A stretch of 34,622 bases of DNA from CAZDDI01 sp964504195. GTDB lineage: Bacteria; Chloroflexota; Anaerolineae; B4-G1; SLSP01. This document shows positions 15,472 through 23,924 of the stretch, in pieces (positions within the stretch are counted from its first letter, which is position 1; every line of letters starts with the position of its first letter). Below the pieces are notes generated by a model. That model ran no database searches and had not been told where the DNA came from. It saw nothing but the letters and a program-made list of their open reading frames with translations. The stretch is from contig CAZDDI010000051.1 of the NCBI GenBank assembly GCA_964504195.1, positions 1 to 34,622 of the forward strand. The letters are read 5' to 3'. The translations under genes were made by a program, and so were the position numbers.

Positions 15472-16140
15472 TTAAGCGGCTATAGGTTGCGAGCGCGCCT
15501 GGGCATAAGCCTGACCGTAGAAGTGCCCCATCACCGCCTGAGCATAGACCATCGTGACGATGATGCCGATACCGCAGGCAATCGAGCCAATCAGCACTGC
15601 CGCAAATAGGGCAAGGCCAGCGCCAATCAGTGCGATGACGTAGGCCAGCGGTGCGGCACGTACCAGCCCGAAAACTTCCTTGAAGCGCAAGCCCGCGCCC
15701 AGCGAGCCGCCTTCAACCATCATGTGAACCTCGGCGGCAGGAACGAGCAAGCTGATAAGAATACCCGCAACGAACATCAACAACCCGGAGCACAAGGAGG
15801 TAATCATTAAGACCATCCCTAGCGTGTCTGGGTGCAACTCCATCGCTGTGCCCAGCACAGGTACGATGACTATCGGCAAGGCGAAGATGAATAACGGGAG
15901 GCCGTACACCAGCCCTAGCACCATTGCCTGTACGCCGTTTATAATGTGGACACCAAAGTCCATTTCCGGCAATACCAGGGGATCTTCGCCATAGAACGCA
16001 CGCCGGGCAATGTCCAACATCCACCCCAACAGATAGAACTGTCCCACCACGGGAATCAAACCAATTGCAGCAGTAATCAAGACCTTGGTGATCCACTCAG
16101 GATCTTCAAACACAAATGTAAAGGCTTTACCAAAATTCAT
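15472..16140 (-). CDS. DUF4013 family membrane protein
   Basis: The protein has 222 residues and about five hydrophobic segments. It opens MNFGKAFTFVFEDPEWITK, then IGLIPVVGQFYLLGWMLDIAR, the conserved start of DUF4013 proteins found in Chloroflexota, Firmicutes and archaea. FGVHIINGVQ follows and a Gly-rich C-terminal half ends VMGHFYGQAYA. The biochemical role is unknown. The ATG at 16140 has an AGGAGG site. It is divergent from the membrane protein gene at 16318. Confidence 0.8.
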   Translation of the reverse strand: MNFGKAFTFVFEDPEWITKVLITAAIGLIPVVGQFYLLGWMLDIARRAFYGEDPLVLPEMDFGVHIINGVQAMVLGLVYGLPLFIFALPIVIVPVLGTAMELHPDTLGMVLMITSLCSGLLMFVAGILISLLVPAAEVHMMVEGGSLGAGLRFKEVFGLVRAAPLAYVIALIGAGLALFAAVLIGSIACGIGIIVTMVYAQAVMGHFYGQAYAQARSQPIAA

Positions 16141-16267
16141 CGCTGTCCTCCTGCAAAATTAAGCCATAGTTTCGGTGAAGCGTACGCCTCACTATGTTTA
16201 GTGTAGCACAGAAAGGCAAAAAGACGAATATAGCCAGAATTTGTGGAATTGCTGCGCCTCTTCCAGC

Positions 16268-16295
16268 TTGTCAAGCGTCTCTTTGGTGGTATACC
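16268..16295 (+). promoter_or_regulatory. Possible sigma-70 promoter of the membrane protein gene
   Basis: TTGTCA, a 16-base spacer, then TATACC. The hexamer match is good at -35 and partial at -10. It lies 22 bases before the ATG, with the ribosome site between. Confidence 0.45.
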
Positions 16296-16317
16296 AACAG
16301 AACACGGAGGTGAAACT

Positions 16318-16890
16318 ATGCGCAACTTATGGGAATGGTGGCTACCCGTAGTGAATAATCCACTGACACGCGGGCGCGCGGGGCTGGTTGTGGCGACGTG
16401 TGCCGGAATTGTAGGCGCACAAGGTCTTCTCATCCTTACCTGGAGTGCCACCGGCGATCTCGAAGGGGAAACGGCCTTGATTGCGCTGCTGTTGACATTG
16501 CTATGGGGCAGTATCGCGCTACTAGCGCGCGCTGGGCGCGTGAAACTTGCCGCGTGGCTACTGGTGGGATTGCTATTCCTGTTGATCACGGCGGACGTGG
16601 CCGGGTACGGCCTGGGATCGCCAGCCGCAGCCGCTTACTTCTTGCCGGTGCTGCTGGCGCTGTGCGCATTGGGATTCGGCGCGGGGTTAGCTGTAGCGTG
16701 CGCCTCCGCAGCCATGGTCTGGCTCATCGCCGCCGCTCTGGCGGCGGGTTGGTACGAGGCGCTCACGCCCTTCGAGATCTCGCACCTCACCTTCAACGCA
16801 CCCACATTGACCGTGTTGTTGGCCCTCGGCACACTCATCGTAGGCCTGTGGACGCGCTACCTGACCCATAACGTGAATCGAGATGCGTAG
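16318..16890 (+). CDS. Six-helix membrane protein, no soluble domain
   Basis: The protein has 190 residues with about six hydrophobic segments and short loops, ending LWTRYLTHNVNRDA. The ATG at 16318 has GGAGGT six bases upstream; the longer frame from 16243 would include that site. The layout is like the N-terminal membrane sensor part of Chloroflexota histidine kinases or diguanylate cyclases, but the protein stops where a cytoplasmic output domain would begin. It may be a truncated sensor or a stand-alone membrane protein. I cannot name a family. Confidence 0.7.
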   Translation: MRNLWEWWLPVVNNPLTRGRAGLVVATCAGIVGAQGLLILTWSATGDLEGETALIALLLTLLWGSIALLARAGRVKLAAWLLVGLLFLLITADVAGYGLGSPAAAAYFLPVLLALCALGFGAGLAVACASAAMVWLIAAALAAGWYEALTPFEISHLTFNAPTLTVLLALGTLIVGLWTRYLTHNVNRDA

Positions 16891-16907
16891 AATTAGGCCT
16901 TTGTTGA

Positions 16908-16936
16908 TTGTCAGTGGGGACAAGGTGCGGTAAAAT
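16908..16936 (+). promoter_or_regulatory. Sigma-70 promoter of the 16993 gene
   Basis: TTGTCA, a 17-base spacer, TAAAAT. Both hexamers are near consensus with optimal spacing, about 57 bases before the chosen ATG. Confidence 0.65.
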
Positions 16937-16992
16937 GAGAGTGAACGCCCATCGAGCAATGTGCTGCATCAACTATGTCTATGAGGTTTTCT

Positions 16993-17514
16993 ATGCCCCA
17001 ATACATCCTGCTCCTTCCCGAAACCAGCCACGGTCAGTTCCACGTGATTGATGCCGACGCTTTCCCTGACCCATCGGAGGTGTGGACCGAAGAAACCTGC
17101 GCGAACCGCATCGCTGTCACCGATGGATTTGTGGGCATTGGCGTCCTGCAAGACAACCCTGAAGTCGAAGTAACGCTCAGCGTCGGTCAACCCTGCACCG
17201 CAGAAGAGGTAGCCGCCTGGGATCACGTCGTCGCGGGCAGTCTGGAAATTCGCTCTGGGCGGCTAGAAGTGTCTCCGTGTATCCCCATGTCGGATGACGA
17301 GGTGCATACCATCCCGCTCGAGCCTGGCAGCTATCGCCTGTGCGTTTTGTGCGACTGGTTCGATACCGCGCAACAAGATGCCAGCAGCCAACGACGCGAG
17401 CGCTACAAGATTTTCCTCTGGCCGGCTCCCTACCAACCCGTCGAGATTATCAAGCGCCGGTGCTGGGACAGCGTCAAGCGCGGCTGGGGCGCGGTGGAGA
17501 TTTTTGATTTTTGA
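16993..17514 (+). CDS. Unrecognised protein of 173 residues
   Basis: I do not recognise this protein. It is soluble, acidic and beta-rich, beginning PQYILLLPETSHGQFHVIDA and containing VTDGFVGIGVL and LEPGSYRLCVLCDWFDT, with no signal peptide. The string IPLEPGSYRL is typical of beta-sandwich folds. The ATG at 16993 follows GAGG; two upstream in-frame ATGs are possible. The C-terminus runs into TTTTTGATTTTTGATTTTAG, a low-complexity repeat, so the last residues may be a late addition. It has its own promoter and lies 58 bases before the DUF4380-like gene, so the two may be cotranscribed. Confidence 0.65.
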   Translation: MPQYILLLPETSHGQFHVIDADAFPDPSEVWTEETCANRIAVTDGFVGIGVLQDNPEVEVTLSVGQPCTAEEVAAWDHVVAGSLEIRSGRLEVSPCIPMSDDEVHTIPLEPGSYRLCVLCDWFDTAQQDASSQRRERYKIFLWPAPYQPVEIIKRRCWDSVKRGWGAVEIFDF

Positions 17515-17572
17515 TTTTAGATTTTGGACTCGCTGATTTGCTGATTCGCAATTTTCTCTCCTGGAGGTTTTC

Positions 17573-18490
17573 ATGCAACAAGTAACGTATGCTGGTTGGG
17601 AACATTGTTATCGTTTGGCTAACGACCAGATCGAAGCCATCGTCACCGCCGATGTAGGCCCGCGCATCATACGCTTTGGCTTCATCGGCGAAGGCAATGA
17701 GTTTGGCGAATACACAGCCTGGCTCGGCAAAACAGGCGGCACGGATTGGCGCAATTATGGTGGACATCGCCTGTGGCACGCGCCGGAGGTCAACCCGCGC
17801 ACCACAGCCCCCGACAATGATCCCGTTATAGTGGAAGAGCATGGGACATGGGCACGGTTTATCCAACCAGTAGAACCCAGCACGGGCATTCAAAAGGAAA
17901 TGGATATCCGCATTGCGCCGCAAGCTGCGCGGATCGAGGTGCTACATCGCTTGCGCAATCACAACCTGTGGGCAGTAGAACTGGCACCCTGGGCGCTCTC
18001 GGTGATGGCAACAGGCGGCGTTGCGGTCATCCCCCTACCAGCACGTGGCTCACACACCGAAAAGCTGCTCCCCCAGAGCACCCTCGCGCTCTGGGCCTAC
18101 ACCGATATGGCTGATCCACGCTGGACGTGGGGGACGCGCTACGTTCTCCTACGACAAGATTCACAAGCGCACACACCGCAGAAGGCCGGGTTTGCCGTCC
18201 CGGATGGCTGGGCAGCCTACGCTCGCGCGGGCCATCTGTTCGTAATCACGTTCGCGCACACGCCACAGGCAACTTATCCCGACATGGGCAGCAACGTGGA
18301 AACTTTCACCGATGCTCAGATGTTGGAGATAGAAACACTCGGCCCATTGACCCGGTTGGAACCCGGCGCAACAGTCGAGCATGTAGAGCAGTGGCATCTA
18401 TTCCGCAATACGCCGGTGCCGCAAACCGATAGCGACGTGGTCACGCACATTTTGCCGCATGTACAAGTAGCGTTAAGCGCGCGCAGTTGA
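17573..18490 (+). CDS. DUF4380-like protein, galactose-mutarotase fold
   Basis: The protein has 305 residues. It begins with IEAIVTADVGPRIIRFGF, then GGHRLWHAPE, a signature of DUF4380 proteins with the beta-supersandwich fold of aldose-1-epimerases. ELAPWALSVMATGG and GSNVETFTDAQMLEIETLGP follow, also typical. A sugar-binding or epimerase-like activity is plausible but not established for the family. The ATG at 17573 has a CTGGAGG site. No signal peptide is seen, so it is cytoplasmic. Confidence 0.82.
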   Translation: MQQVTYAGWEHCYRLANDQIEAIVTADVGPRIIRFGFIGEGNEFGEYTAWLGKTGGTDWRNYGGHRLWHAPEVNPRTTAPDNDPVIVEEHGTWARFIQPVEPSTGIQKEMDIRIAPQAARIEVLHRLRNHNLWAVELAPWALSVMATGGVAVIPLPARGSHTEKLLPQSTLALWAYTDMADPRWTWGTRYVLLRQDSQAHTPQKAGFAVPDGWAAYARAGHLFVITFAHTPQATYPDMGSNVETFTDAQMLEIETLGPLTRLEPGATVEHVEQWHLFRNTPVPQTDSDVVTHILPHVQVALSARS

Positions 18491-18495
18491 GCTGG

Positions 18496-18645
18496 ATGAT
18501 GCACATTCACCTGGCTCACCCACCCGCCACGGACGATCTGGCCTACCTGCGTTCACAACTTAATGACATTGACCTGGAGACTATCAAAGATACCCGCTAC
18601 GCCATGCTGCTGCCTTTGACAGCCTCAGGCAGCAGCATGGCGTAA
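18496..18645 (+). other. Short open frame, possible gene remnant, ending in a hairpin
   Basis: An open frame of 49 codons begins MMHIHLAHPPATDDLAYL and lacks a clear ribosome site. After about 22 codons it meets a lone family M end (CTTAATGACATT, 18555-18565). Its last part is a perfect 15-bp hairpin (18600-18614 with 18628-18642). It could be the 5' stub of a gene interrupted by repeats, or chance. The hairpin may end the transcript of the preceding gene. Confidence 0.3.
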
Positions 18646-18655
18646 ATCCTATTGG

Positions 18656-18709
18656 CACGGATTTTACGGATAAGAGCCATAAAAAATCCTCTAATCCGTA
18701 AAATCCGTG
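18656..18709. repeat. Inverted repeat, family H
   Basis: CACGGATTTTACGGAT pairs with ATCCGTAAAATCCGTG. Related copies lie at 5650-5721 and 21891-21941. The trailing block TCTCTGA and GACAACTTGAGTT is also shared with the 5650 copy. Confidence 0.75.
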
Positions 18710-18775
18710 TCCTAAATCTCTGAAGTAACCCCGGTGACAACTTGAGTTGAATAATTTCCCCCAGCAGATATGAGA

Positions 18776-20011
18776 CTATTCCTGCAACAGCGTTTCCTCT
18801 GCCGGTAGCGCGGGGTGTTCATCAGCTTGCTCCGCGAACCGTTGCCTAAGACTATCGAGTGTAGTGAGTATCTGATCGGGCATAAACAGTGAATTCTCAG
18901 TGTTGCGAATCATCTGAATGAAGCTGAGAATTACAAACCGTTCTGGGTTTTCCACATTTTGCTTTTTGAGCTGTTTTAGTACGTGGATGGTACGGCGCAG
19001 CATCCGCTCACGAACTTCAATGCGCGCATGCTCCTCCATCTCAATACGGCGGGCTTTGGCCTCAGTCAACGCCTCTTGCACCTCCCGGTCGCGCTCAGCC
19101 TCCCAGACACCGCGCCACTCTGTGAGAATCTGGTCTTGGAAGGTAATATCCCCCAACGAGACCTCGTCTATCGTCACCCCAAAGTTCACACCCGCCCCTT
19201 TGAGATTTTCCTCTAGTTTTTTACGAACTTCCTCACGGGTGGCATTCTCCAACAATTGATTGAGTGCATAAGTTGCCAAAATCGCACGCAATGAACCTTC
19301 GGTAGCTGAGATAATCACCCGCTTGGGCCACGTCATCAAGCGATCCGGCTCAGTACGATGCGCGTCCCGAATCCACTTACAAGTGACCGCCTTGAACACA
19401 TCCGCTTCTGTCCGCGTAATCCGGAACTTGATATCGGCCTCATAGGTGATCCGCAGCCCATCATAAGTGATAGCATCTACCGGGAAGACCCAGCGATGAG
19501 GCAGTAAATCCACCATATCCCACACTTTCTCGAAGGGTTCCAGTTTCACCATGGTCGGACCGAGGGCTACGCGGGTGAGCTTGCCGGCGCGCTCTAGCAC
19601 CACAGCACTATCATTGTAGACGATGATCCCGCCCGGCCCACCGATTTTCTTGACCGTCTCGTCGCTATAGGCAATCTCTCCAGCTGTAACCCGCAACAAA
19701 GGCTTAAACCCGGAGCGTCCAAAAATCTGCCAACCGATAAATTCATTGGCACTGTCCGGCGAGACACCATAGAACGCGCTGATAAACCGCACAGCAGCCA
19801 AGCGTGCAATCCATAGCACAGCCCCCATCATGGCCAATGAACCGATTATACCGAACCGGAACAGCTCCCCAAATGTGCGTTGCGGCCAGATATTGAACAG
19901 GCTCGCAAGGAGCGCCACCAGTAGGTTCCACACCAACATCAGCACAATCACCAAAGCCCACTTGGTGAGGGTCTTGACTTGATATTCAGTGTATTGTTTG
20001 GCATTGAACAT
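18776..20011 (-). CDS. SPFH/Band-7 domain membrane protein (second of pair)
   Basis: The protein has 411 residues. Two hydrophobic segments lie near residues 18-38 and 52-72. A Band-7/SPFH domain covers about 105-310, seen in GGIIVYNDSAVVLE, TYEADIKFRITRTEADVF and GVTIDEVSLGDI. A charged helix rich in Glu, Ala and Arg (EAERDREVQEALTEAKARRIE) follows, as in stomatins and flotillins. These proteins form membrane-bound oligomeric rings. The ATG at 20011 has a TAGGAGG site. It starts 12 bases after its paralogue, so the two likely form a hetero-oligomer. The substrate or partner is unknown. Confidence 0.82.
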   Translation of the reverse strand: MFNAKQYTEYQVKTLTKWALVIVLMLVWNLLVALLASLFNIWPQRTFGELFRFGIIGSLAMMGAVLWIARLAAVRFISAFYGVSPDSANEFIGWQIFGRSGFKPLLRVTAGEIAYSDETVKKIGGPGGIIVYNDSAVVLERAGKLTRVALGPTMVKLEPFEKVWDMVDLLPHRWVFPVDAITYDGLRITYEADIKFRITRTEADVFKAVTCKWIRDAHRTEPDRLMTWPKRVIISATEGSLRAILATYALNQLLENATREEVRKKLEENLKGAGVNFGVTIDEVSLGDITFQDQILTEWRGVWEAERDREVQEALTEAKARRIEMEEHARIEVRERMLRRTIHVLKQLKKQNVENPERFVILSFIQMIRNTENSLFMPDQILTTLDSLRQRFAEQADEHPALPAEETLLQE

Positions 20012-20023
20012 AGTCAGCTCCTC

Positions 20024-21769
20024 CTAAATGCTACGCCGCCGGGTGAGGCGTTTGAGGTAATAATCCACGTTGGTTTTACCCAAATGGTTTTCGCCTTCTG
20101 CCTCTTCTTCTGAAGTCTTGTCTACCTGCGCGCCGATAGCTTCGATGAGCTTGTAAGCCAACACCTCTTGACTGATTTGGTCAGCAGTATCGAAGATGCG
20201 AGTAAGCTTGTAGAGCATTTCTAGCTCCATGCTACGCCAAACTTCCTCGATCTGCTTGGCCGCCTCAGCTTCGGCCTCCCCGCGCGCAAATTCCTTCTCG
20301 CGTTCCCACTGCACTTCCCAATTACGGATGCGTTGATCAAAGATTTTGTCTTCAACTATGATATTGCTGATTCCACCACCGACGAGTTCGATACCCAACG
20401 GAACTATCGCCGCATTGAGCTTATTTTTGAACTTATTGGCAATGTCCACACGCGGATTACCGGGAGCGTGCAATTGGTTGCACTCATACCCAGCGATGAC
20501 CTCTTTCATGAGTGGTGGCGCAACCGTGAGGATAACTTCTTCCCAAGGCGTGCGTTTGAGGTTCTCGATAGCCTGCCCCTCCTCCCGCCGCCATTCATGA
20601 TCTACTACAGCATAATCGAACACGGCTTTTAGTACAGCGTCTTTATCGTAAGGATAAGATTCCCCCAACGTTTCCTTCTTACCACCAGTAGCGATACGAT
20701 GTGGCATGAAGGTAAAAATACTAGTCTCAATGCCATCCTTGGTCTCAGATTTGATGGTGGTGCAGCGTAACTGTGGGCGCAAATCCACAGCGGCGTAAAT
20801 CTGCTGGAATATTTTAGTAAAACTCAACCCCGGCGCGGGTATCTCGAAGGTAAACCCATCCGTTACCACACTCAGCTGATCGCTGGTAGTGAGGATAATG
20901 CCCGGCCCAGCCAAAAACATCCCGAAAGGGTTTCCCGACACGCGCGGAGCAGGCACCCGTTGATCCTGGTTGGATTGGTTTTTCCAGTCGTCAATGATGT
21001 AGTAGGGGTAATTAGTACCTAGATTAAAGGTAAGCAAACTCCGAAATACTTCCAACTGTTGTTCTTTTTCAGCAGGTAAAATGTAGCCTGAGAGGTGATA
21101 CAATGCGATCCAGAAAAGGAACACAATAGGGATACTAATCAATAACAACCCGATTTGCCCCGCAATCTGATACCCAAACCACCAAATCGCAGCGTATCCG
21201 AACCAGAGCAAGACCAGTGTAGGCAGCCCTCGCGCCTGGCAGCGCAACCCCTTTGTGAAAAACCAAAGACCAAGGCTGCCCACCAACACAACACCTGCCA
21301 ACGCACCCAGATTGCTGATTCTGGGCAAGGCATAATACATCCCCGGCAGACAGCTGAAAAACACACAAATGATGCCTGCAAAAGTACTGAAAATCGTCAT
21401 AACAATCACGCCGATGCCACGATTCAGAAAGTACCCTAACGCCGCCACCAGCGGGTAAGCCAGCAGCGCCGCTTCGATAATTACCACAGCCGTAGCAATA
21501 TATTCCGACCCCAACGCGATATAAGGGGGCGACAGATGATAGAGCGGCAAATATCCCGCACGATAAAGAGCATGCGCCACAAAGAGCGTCACCGCCCCAG
21601 CAATCAGAGTTGCCAGCCCCATAATCAAGGGGCCGCCAAGCGGAATTTGGGGGACTGTAGTGGTTGCCGGACTCTCCGTGGGAGACGCCATGAGCCGATC
21701 GAGGAAAAAACCTAATAACATCGCCAACAAGCAGGACAGGGCTAGTAAAAAGATCAGGAATATGAGCAT
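20024..21769 (-). CDS. SPFH/Band-7 domain membrane protein (first of pair)
   Basis: The protein has 581 residues. The first 230 hold six to eight hydrophobic segments, far more than a typical stomatin. A Band-7-like domain follows at about 280-500 (GPGIILTTSDQLSVVTDGF, VDIANKFKNKLNAAIVPLGIELVGGGISNI), then a charged helix (WEREKEFARGEAEAEAAKQ). It ends with an acidic stretch and a basic tail, TRRRS. The GAGGGGG site precedes the ATG at 21769. It looks like the membrane-embedded partner of the smaller downstream paralogue. The family resemblance is clear only in the C-terminal half. Confidence 0.78.
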   Translation of the reverse strand: MLIFLIFLLALSCLLAMLLGFFLDRLMASPTESPATTTVPQIPLGGPLIMGLATLIAGAVTLFVAHALYRAGYLPLYHLSPPYIALGSEYIATAVVIIEAALLAYPLVAALGYFLNRGIGVIVMTIFSTFAGIICVFFSCLPGMYYALPRISNLGALAGVVLVGSLGLWFFTKGLRCQARGLPTLVLLWFGYAAIWWFGYQIAGQIGLLLISIPIVFLFWIALYHLSGYILPAEKEQQLEVFRSLLTFNLGTNYPYYIIDDWKNQSNQDQRVPAPRVSGNPFGMFLAGPGIILTTSDQLSVVTDGFTFEIPAPGLSFTKIFQQIYAAVDLRPQLRCTTIKSETKDGIETSIFTFMPHRIATGGKKETLGESYPYDKDAVLKAVFDYAVVDHEWRREEGQAIENLKRTPWEEVILTVAPPLMKEVIAGYECNQLHAPGNPRVDIANKFKNKLNAAIVPLGIELVGGGISNIIVEDKIFDQRIRNWEVQWEREKEFARGEAEAEAAKQIEEVWRSMELEMLYKLTRIFDTADQISQEVLAYKLIEAIGAQVDKTSEEEAEGENHLGKTNVDYYLKRLTRRRSI

Positions 21770-21810
21770 AGTACCCCCTCGCTTTGTGTGAAACGCACAT
21801 CAAGAGCACT

Positions 21811-21850
21811 GTTACACTATCATTGTAACGGGTTTTAGGGAAATAAGCAA
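21811..21850 (-). promoter_or_regulatory. Promoter of the SPFH operon with overlapping palindrome
   Basis: The minus strand reads TTGCTT, a 17-base spacer, TACAAT (21822-21850). A palindrome GTTACA-N7-TGTAAC (21811-21829) covers the -10 box and the expected transcription start, a typical repressor operator position. No candidate regulator is encoded nearby. Confidence 0.65.
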
Positions 21851-21890
21851 CTTTTCAAGAATGCGAGAGCAGGCATTCAAAAATTTAGAA

Positions 21891-21941
21891 CACGGATTTT
21901 ACGAATTAGACATTTTTTCGGTTGTTATTCGTAAAATCCGT
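21891..21941. repeat. Inverted repeat, family H
   Basis: CACGGATTTTACGAAT pairs with ATTCGTAAAATCCGT. Both arms share the same change from GGAT to GAAT relative to other copies, so the pairing has been kept by compensating changes. Confidence 0.7.
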
Positions 21942-21994
21942 ATCCTACAAAACCTCTGACAAACAGATAGCAGCTCGAGTTACTTGCCCGCACA

Positions 21995-22345
21995 CTAACC
22001 CGAACAGCGATTGGTAAATGTATCTTCCCCTTGTTCCGCCAGGGTCTCCTCTGCCGCGAGCGCCGTCGCAGCTTCCCCACCCAACCCCTTGTAATAGTGA
22101 TAGTGTTCCTGATATGCCGAGCTGAAGTTGGCGATGAAATCCGGCAGAGTATGGTGCGGTTTGCGCGGAGTAAAACCCCCTTGTGCGATGGCCCACTGGT
22201 AGCTGCCTGTATCCACCCGATACGCGGTCAGTGTGCCGCTCAAGCCATGCTCCGCTATCCAGGCCTCAGCCTGCGCGCGTGTGCTGAAAACCCCGCTCGG
22301 AAAAGGGTTACGATTGCCATTGAAGACCCAGACCTGTGCTAGCAC
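21995..22345 (-). CDS. DUF7710-like small protein
   Basis: The protein has 116 residues. The run VWVFNGNRNPFPSGVF, then AEAWIAEHGLSGTLTAYRVDTGSY-WAI, then FIANFSSAYQEHYHYYKG follows a pattern I know from small uncharacterised DUF7710 proteins. The function is unknown. The start is a GTG at 22345, 12 bases after the aldo/keto reductase stop, with only a weak G-rich ribosome site, so translation may depend on coupling. The C-terminal 25 residues are acidic and look disordered. Confidence 0.72.
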   Translation of the reverse strand: MLAQVWVFNGNRNPFPSGVFSTRAQAEAWIAEHGLSGTLTAYRVDTGSYQWAIAQGGFTPRKPHHTLPDFIANFSSAYQEHYHYYKGLGGEAATALAAEETLAEQGEDTFTNRCSG

Positions 22346-22357
22346 CGGGCCACGCCC

Positions 22358-23497
22358 CTACCCCAGCAACGCATGTGCTTTTTGCAACCACTCCACGATT
22401 TCAATATGTTGCGGACACTGTTCTTCACATTGGCGACATTGTACACACAGATCGGCGCGTTCTTTAGCATCCATCCAGTTGTTGTAGCTGTTACGCGCGC
22501 CCGCCACATCCTCGTACATAATACCTTCGTTGTAAGTGGTGAAAATGCGCGGGATCGCCACTCCCTGCGGGCAGGGCAGGCAATACTCACAGGCGGTGCA
22601 GGGAATCGGGATCAGAGACTGATACGCGACACGCACCTGCTCTACGAGCGCCAGCTCTGGGGACGTGAGGCTGCCGATGCCGGAGCGCGCGGCGCTGGCG
22701 AGGTTCTCCTCCACATGCTGCATCGTGCTCATGCCGCTGAGAAGGAGTGAGACTTCCGGCTGATTCCACAGCCATTGCAGCGCCCAATCGGCAGGCGTGC
22801 GCTGGATGGGAGCCTGCGCCCACAGCGCAACTACCGGCGGCGGGGGTGGGTTCTTGGCGAGCCGCCCACCGCGCAACGGCTCCATGATGACGACGGCCAA
22901 CCCGCGCTCGGCGGCATAACGCAGGCCCTTCACGCCGGCCTGGTAGTCCACATCCATGTAGTTGTACTGAATCTGGCAAAACGCGAACCCATCATACTCG
23001 TCTACGATCTGCTTGAAGACCGCGAACTCGTCATGGAACGAGAAGCCCAGATGCCCGATGCGCCCATCGGCGATGGCCCGCTCAGCCCACTCGCGCACCC
23101 CCAAATCGCGCAGTTTTTCCCAGCTTTTCTTATGCAATGCGTGAAGCAGGTAAAAATCAATCATGCCGGTTTGCAACCGTTCCAGCTGCTGATCCAGGTA
23201 CTTATCGAAATCAGCGGCGCTCTCGATGAGCCACGAGGGCATCTTCGTCGCCAGCTTGACCCGCTCACGGTAGCCAGCGGCGAGCGCCTCAGCCAGGAAG
23301 GGTTCACTCGCGCCCTTGTGATAGGGCCACGCCGTATCCACATAGTTCACGCCCTGATCAATGGCGTGGCGGATCATCTGCGTCGCCAGCGGCGCATCAA
23401 TCTGTCCAGCATCATCATTGAGAATCGGCAGGCGCATCGCACCGAAGCCCAACGCCGAGGGTTGCCAATCCAATTTGCCAAAAGTTCGGTATTGCAT
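22358..23497 (-). CDS. Aldo/keto reductase with C-terminal ferredoxin-like domain
   Basis: The protein has 379 residues. The catalytic tetrad is visible as Asp54 (NYVDTA), Tyr59 (WPYH), Lys85 (LATKMP) and His119 (YLLHAL). The barrel ends near 285. The tail holds two cysteine clusters, CTACEYCLPCP and CVQCRQCEEQCP, for 4Fe-4S centres. This fits the large group of predicted oxidoreductases with an AKR barrel and ferredoxin tail, whose substrates are mostly unknown. The ATG at 23497 has an AGGAG site and a clear promoter. The DUF7710 gene follows in the same transcript. Confidence 0.9.
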   Translation of the reverse strand: MQYRTFGKLDWQPSALGFGAMRLPILNDDAGQIDAPLATQMIRHAIDQGVNYVDTAWPYHKGASEPFLAEALAAGYRERVKLATKMPSWLIESAADFDKYLDQQLERLQTGMIDFYLLHALHKKSWEKLRDLGVREWAERAIADGRIGHLGFSFHDEFAVFKQIVDEYDGFAFCQIQYNYMDVDYQAGVKGLRYAAERGLAVVIMEPLRGGRLAKNPPPPPVVALWAQAPIQRTPADWALQWLWNQPEVSLLLSGMSTMQHVEENLASAARSGIGSLTSPELALVEQVRVAYQSLIPIPCTACEYCLPCPQGVAIPRIFTTYNEGIMYEDVAGARNSYNNWMDAKERADLCVQCRQCEEQCPQHIEIVEWLQKAHALLG

Positions 23498-23532
23498 AAG
23501 GTTACTCCTGTGATTTAGAAGGATCTAAGATA

Positions 23533-23561
23533 ATTGTACTATGCAATGCGCTAAGGAGCAA
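23533..23561 (-). promoter_or_regulatory. Sigma-70 promoter of the aldo/keto reductase gene
   Basis: The minus strand reads TTGCTC, a 17-base spacer, TACAAT, about 36 bases before the ATG. Confidence 0.65.
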
Positions 23562-23580
23562 CACGCCTATCTCGCCAGGA

Positions 23581-23658
23581 CTATCGCATTTGAGGCTCGA
23601 AGCCCCGTCTCAGAGCGACTGGGGCGCGTATAACCGCTAGTGAATCAGTATTTCACCC
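23581..23658. repeat. Family S repeat, target of a family M insertion
   Basis: CTATCGCATTTGAGGCTC and AAGCCCCGTCTC match 14135 onward and 27925 onward. It is cut after GTATTTCACCC by the family M element at 23659. Confidence 0.6.
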
Positions 23659-23802
23659 AATGTCATTAAATTAAGGGCCTAGACCTGGCAGGTTTTAAGG
23701 CCTTAAGCCTGCAAAATGTCGTTATTCGCCGGTAAAATACTACCCCACCCAATTGGAGCGAAACCTGCCAGGTCTTAACTTAATGACATTGGTATTTCAC
23801 CC
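23648..23802. mobile_element. MITE-like element with 11-bp target duplication, family M (third copy)
   Basis: The element at 23659-23791 begins AATGTCATTA and ends TAATGACATTG. It is inverted relative to the copies at 1379 and 12581, as shown by its core CGTTATTCGCC and CCCACCCAATTGG. Perfect direct repeats of GTATTTCACCC flank it at 23648-23658 and 23792-23802. It has split an older family S repeat, so it moved after that repeat was in place. Confidence 0.78.
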
Positions 23803-23866
23803 TACGCCGGCGGTCGGCCTGCCAAGACCCGGCGGTGGTTTCGACAGGCGCAACCACCGCTGTGAC

Positions 23867-23906
23867 AAAAAAAAGCGTGAAACACGCTCCGGCGCGTTTC
23901 ACGCTT
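23867..23906 (-). terminator. Rho-independent terminator of the pst operon
   Basis: On the minus strand, an 11-bp stem of AAGCGTGAAAC and its complement is followed by eight T. It lies 18 bases past the pstB stop, so the operon ends here and no phoU follows. Confidence 0.9.
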
Positions 23907-23924
23907 CGAGATACCCTGACAGTC

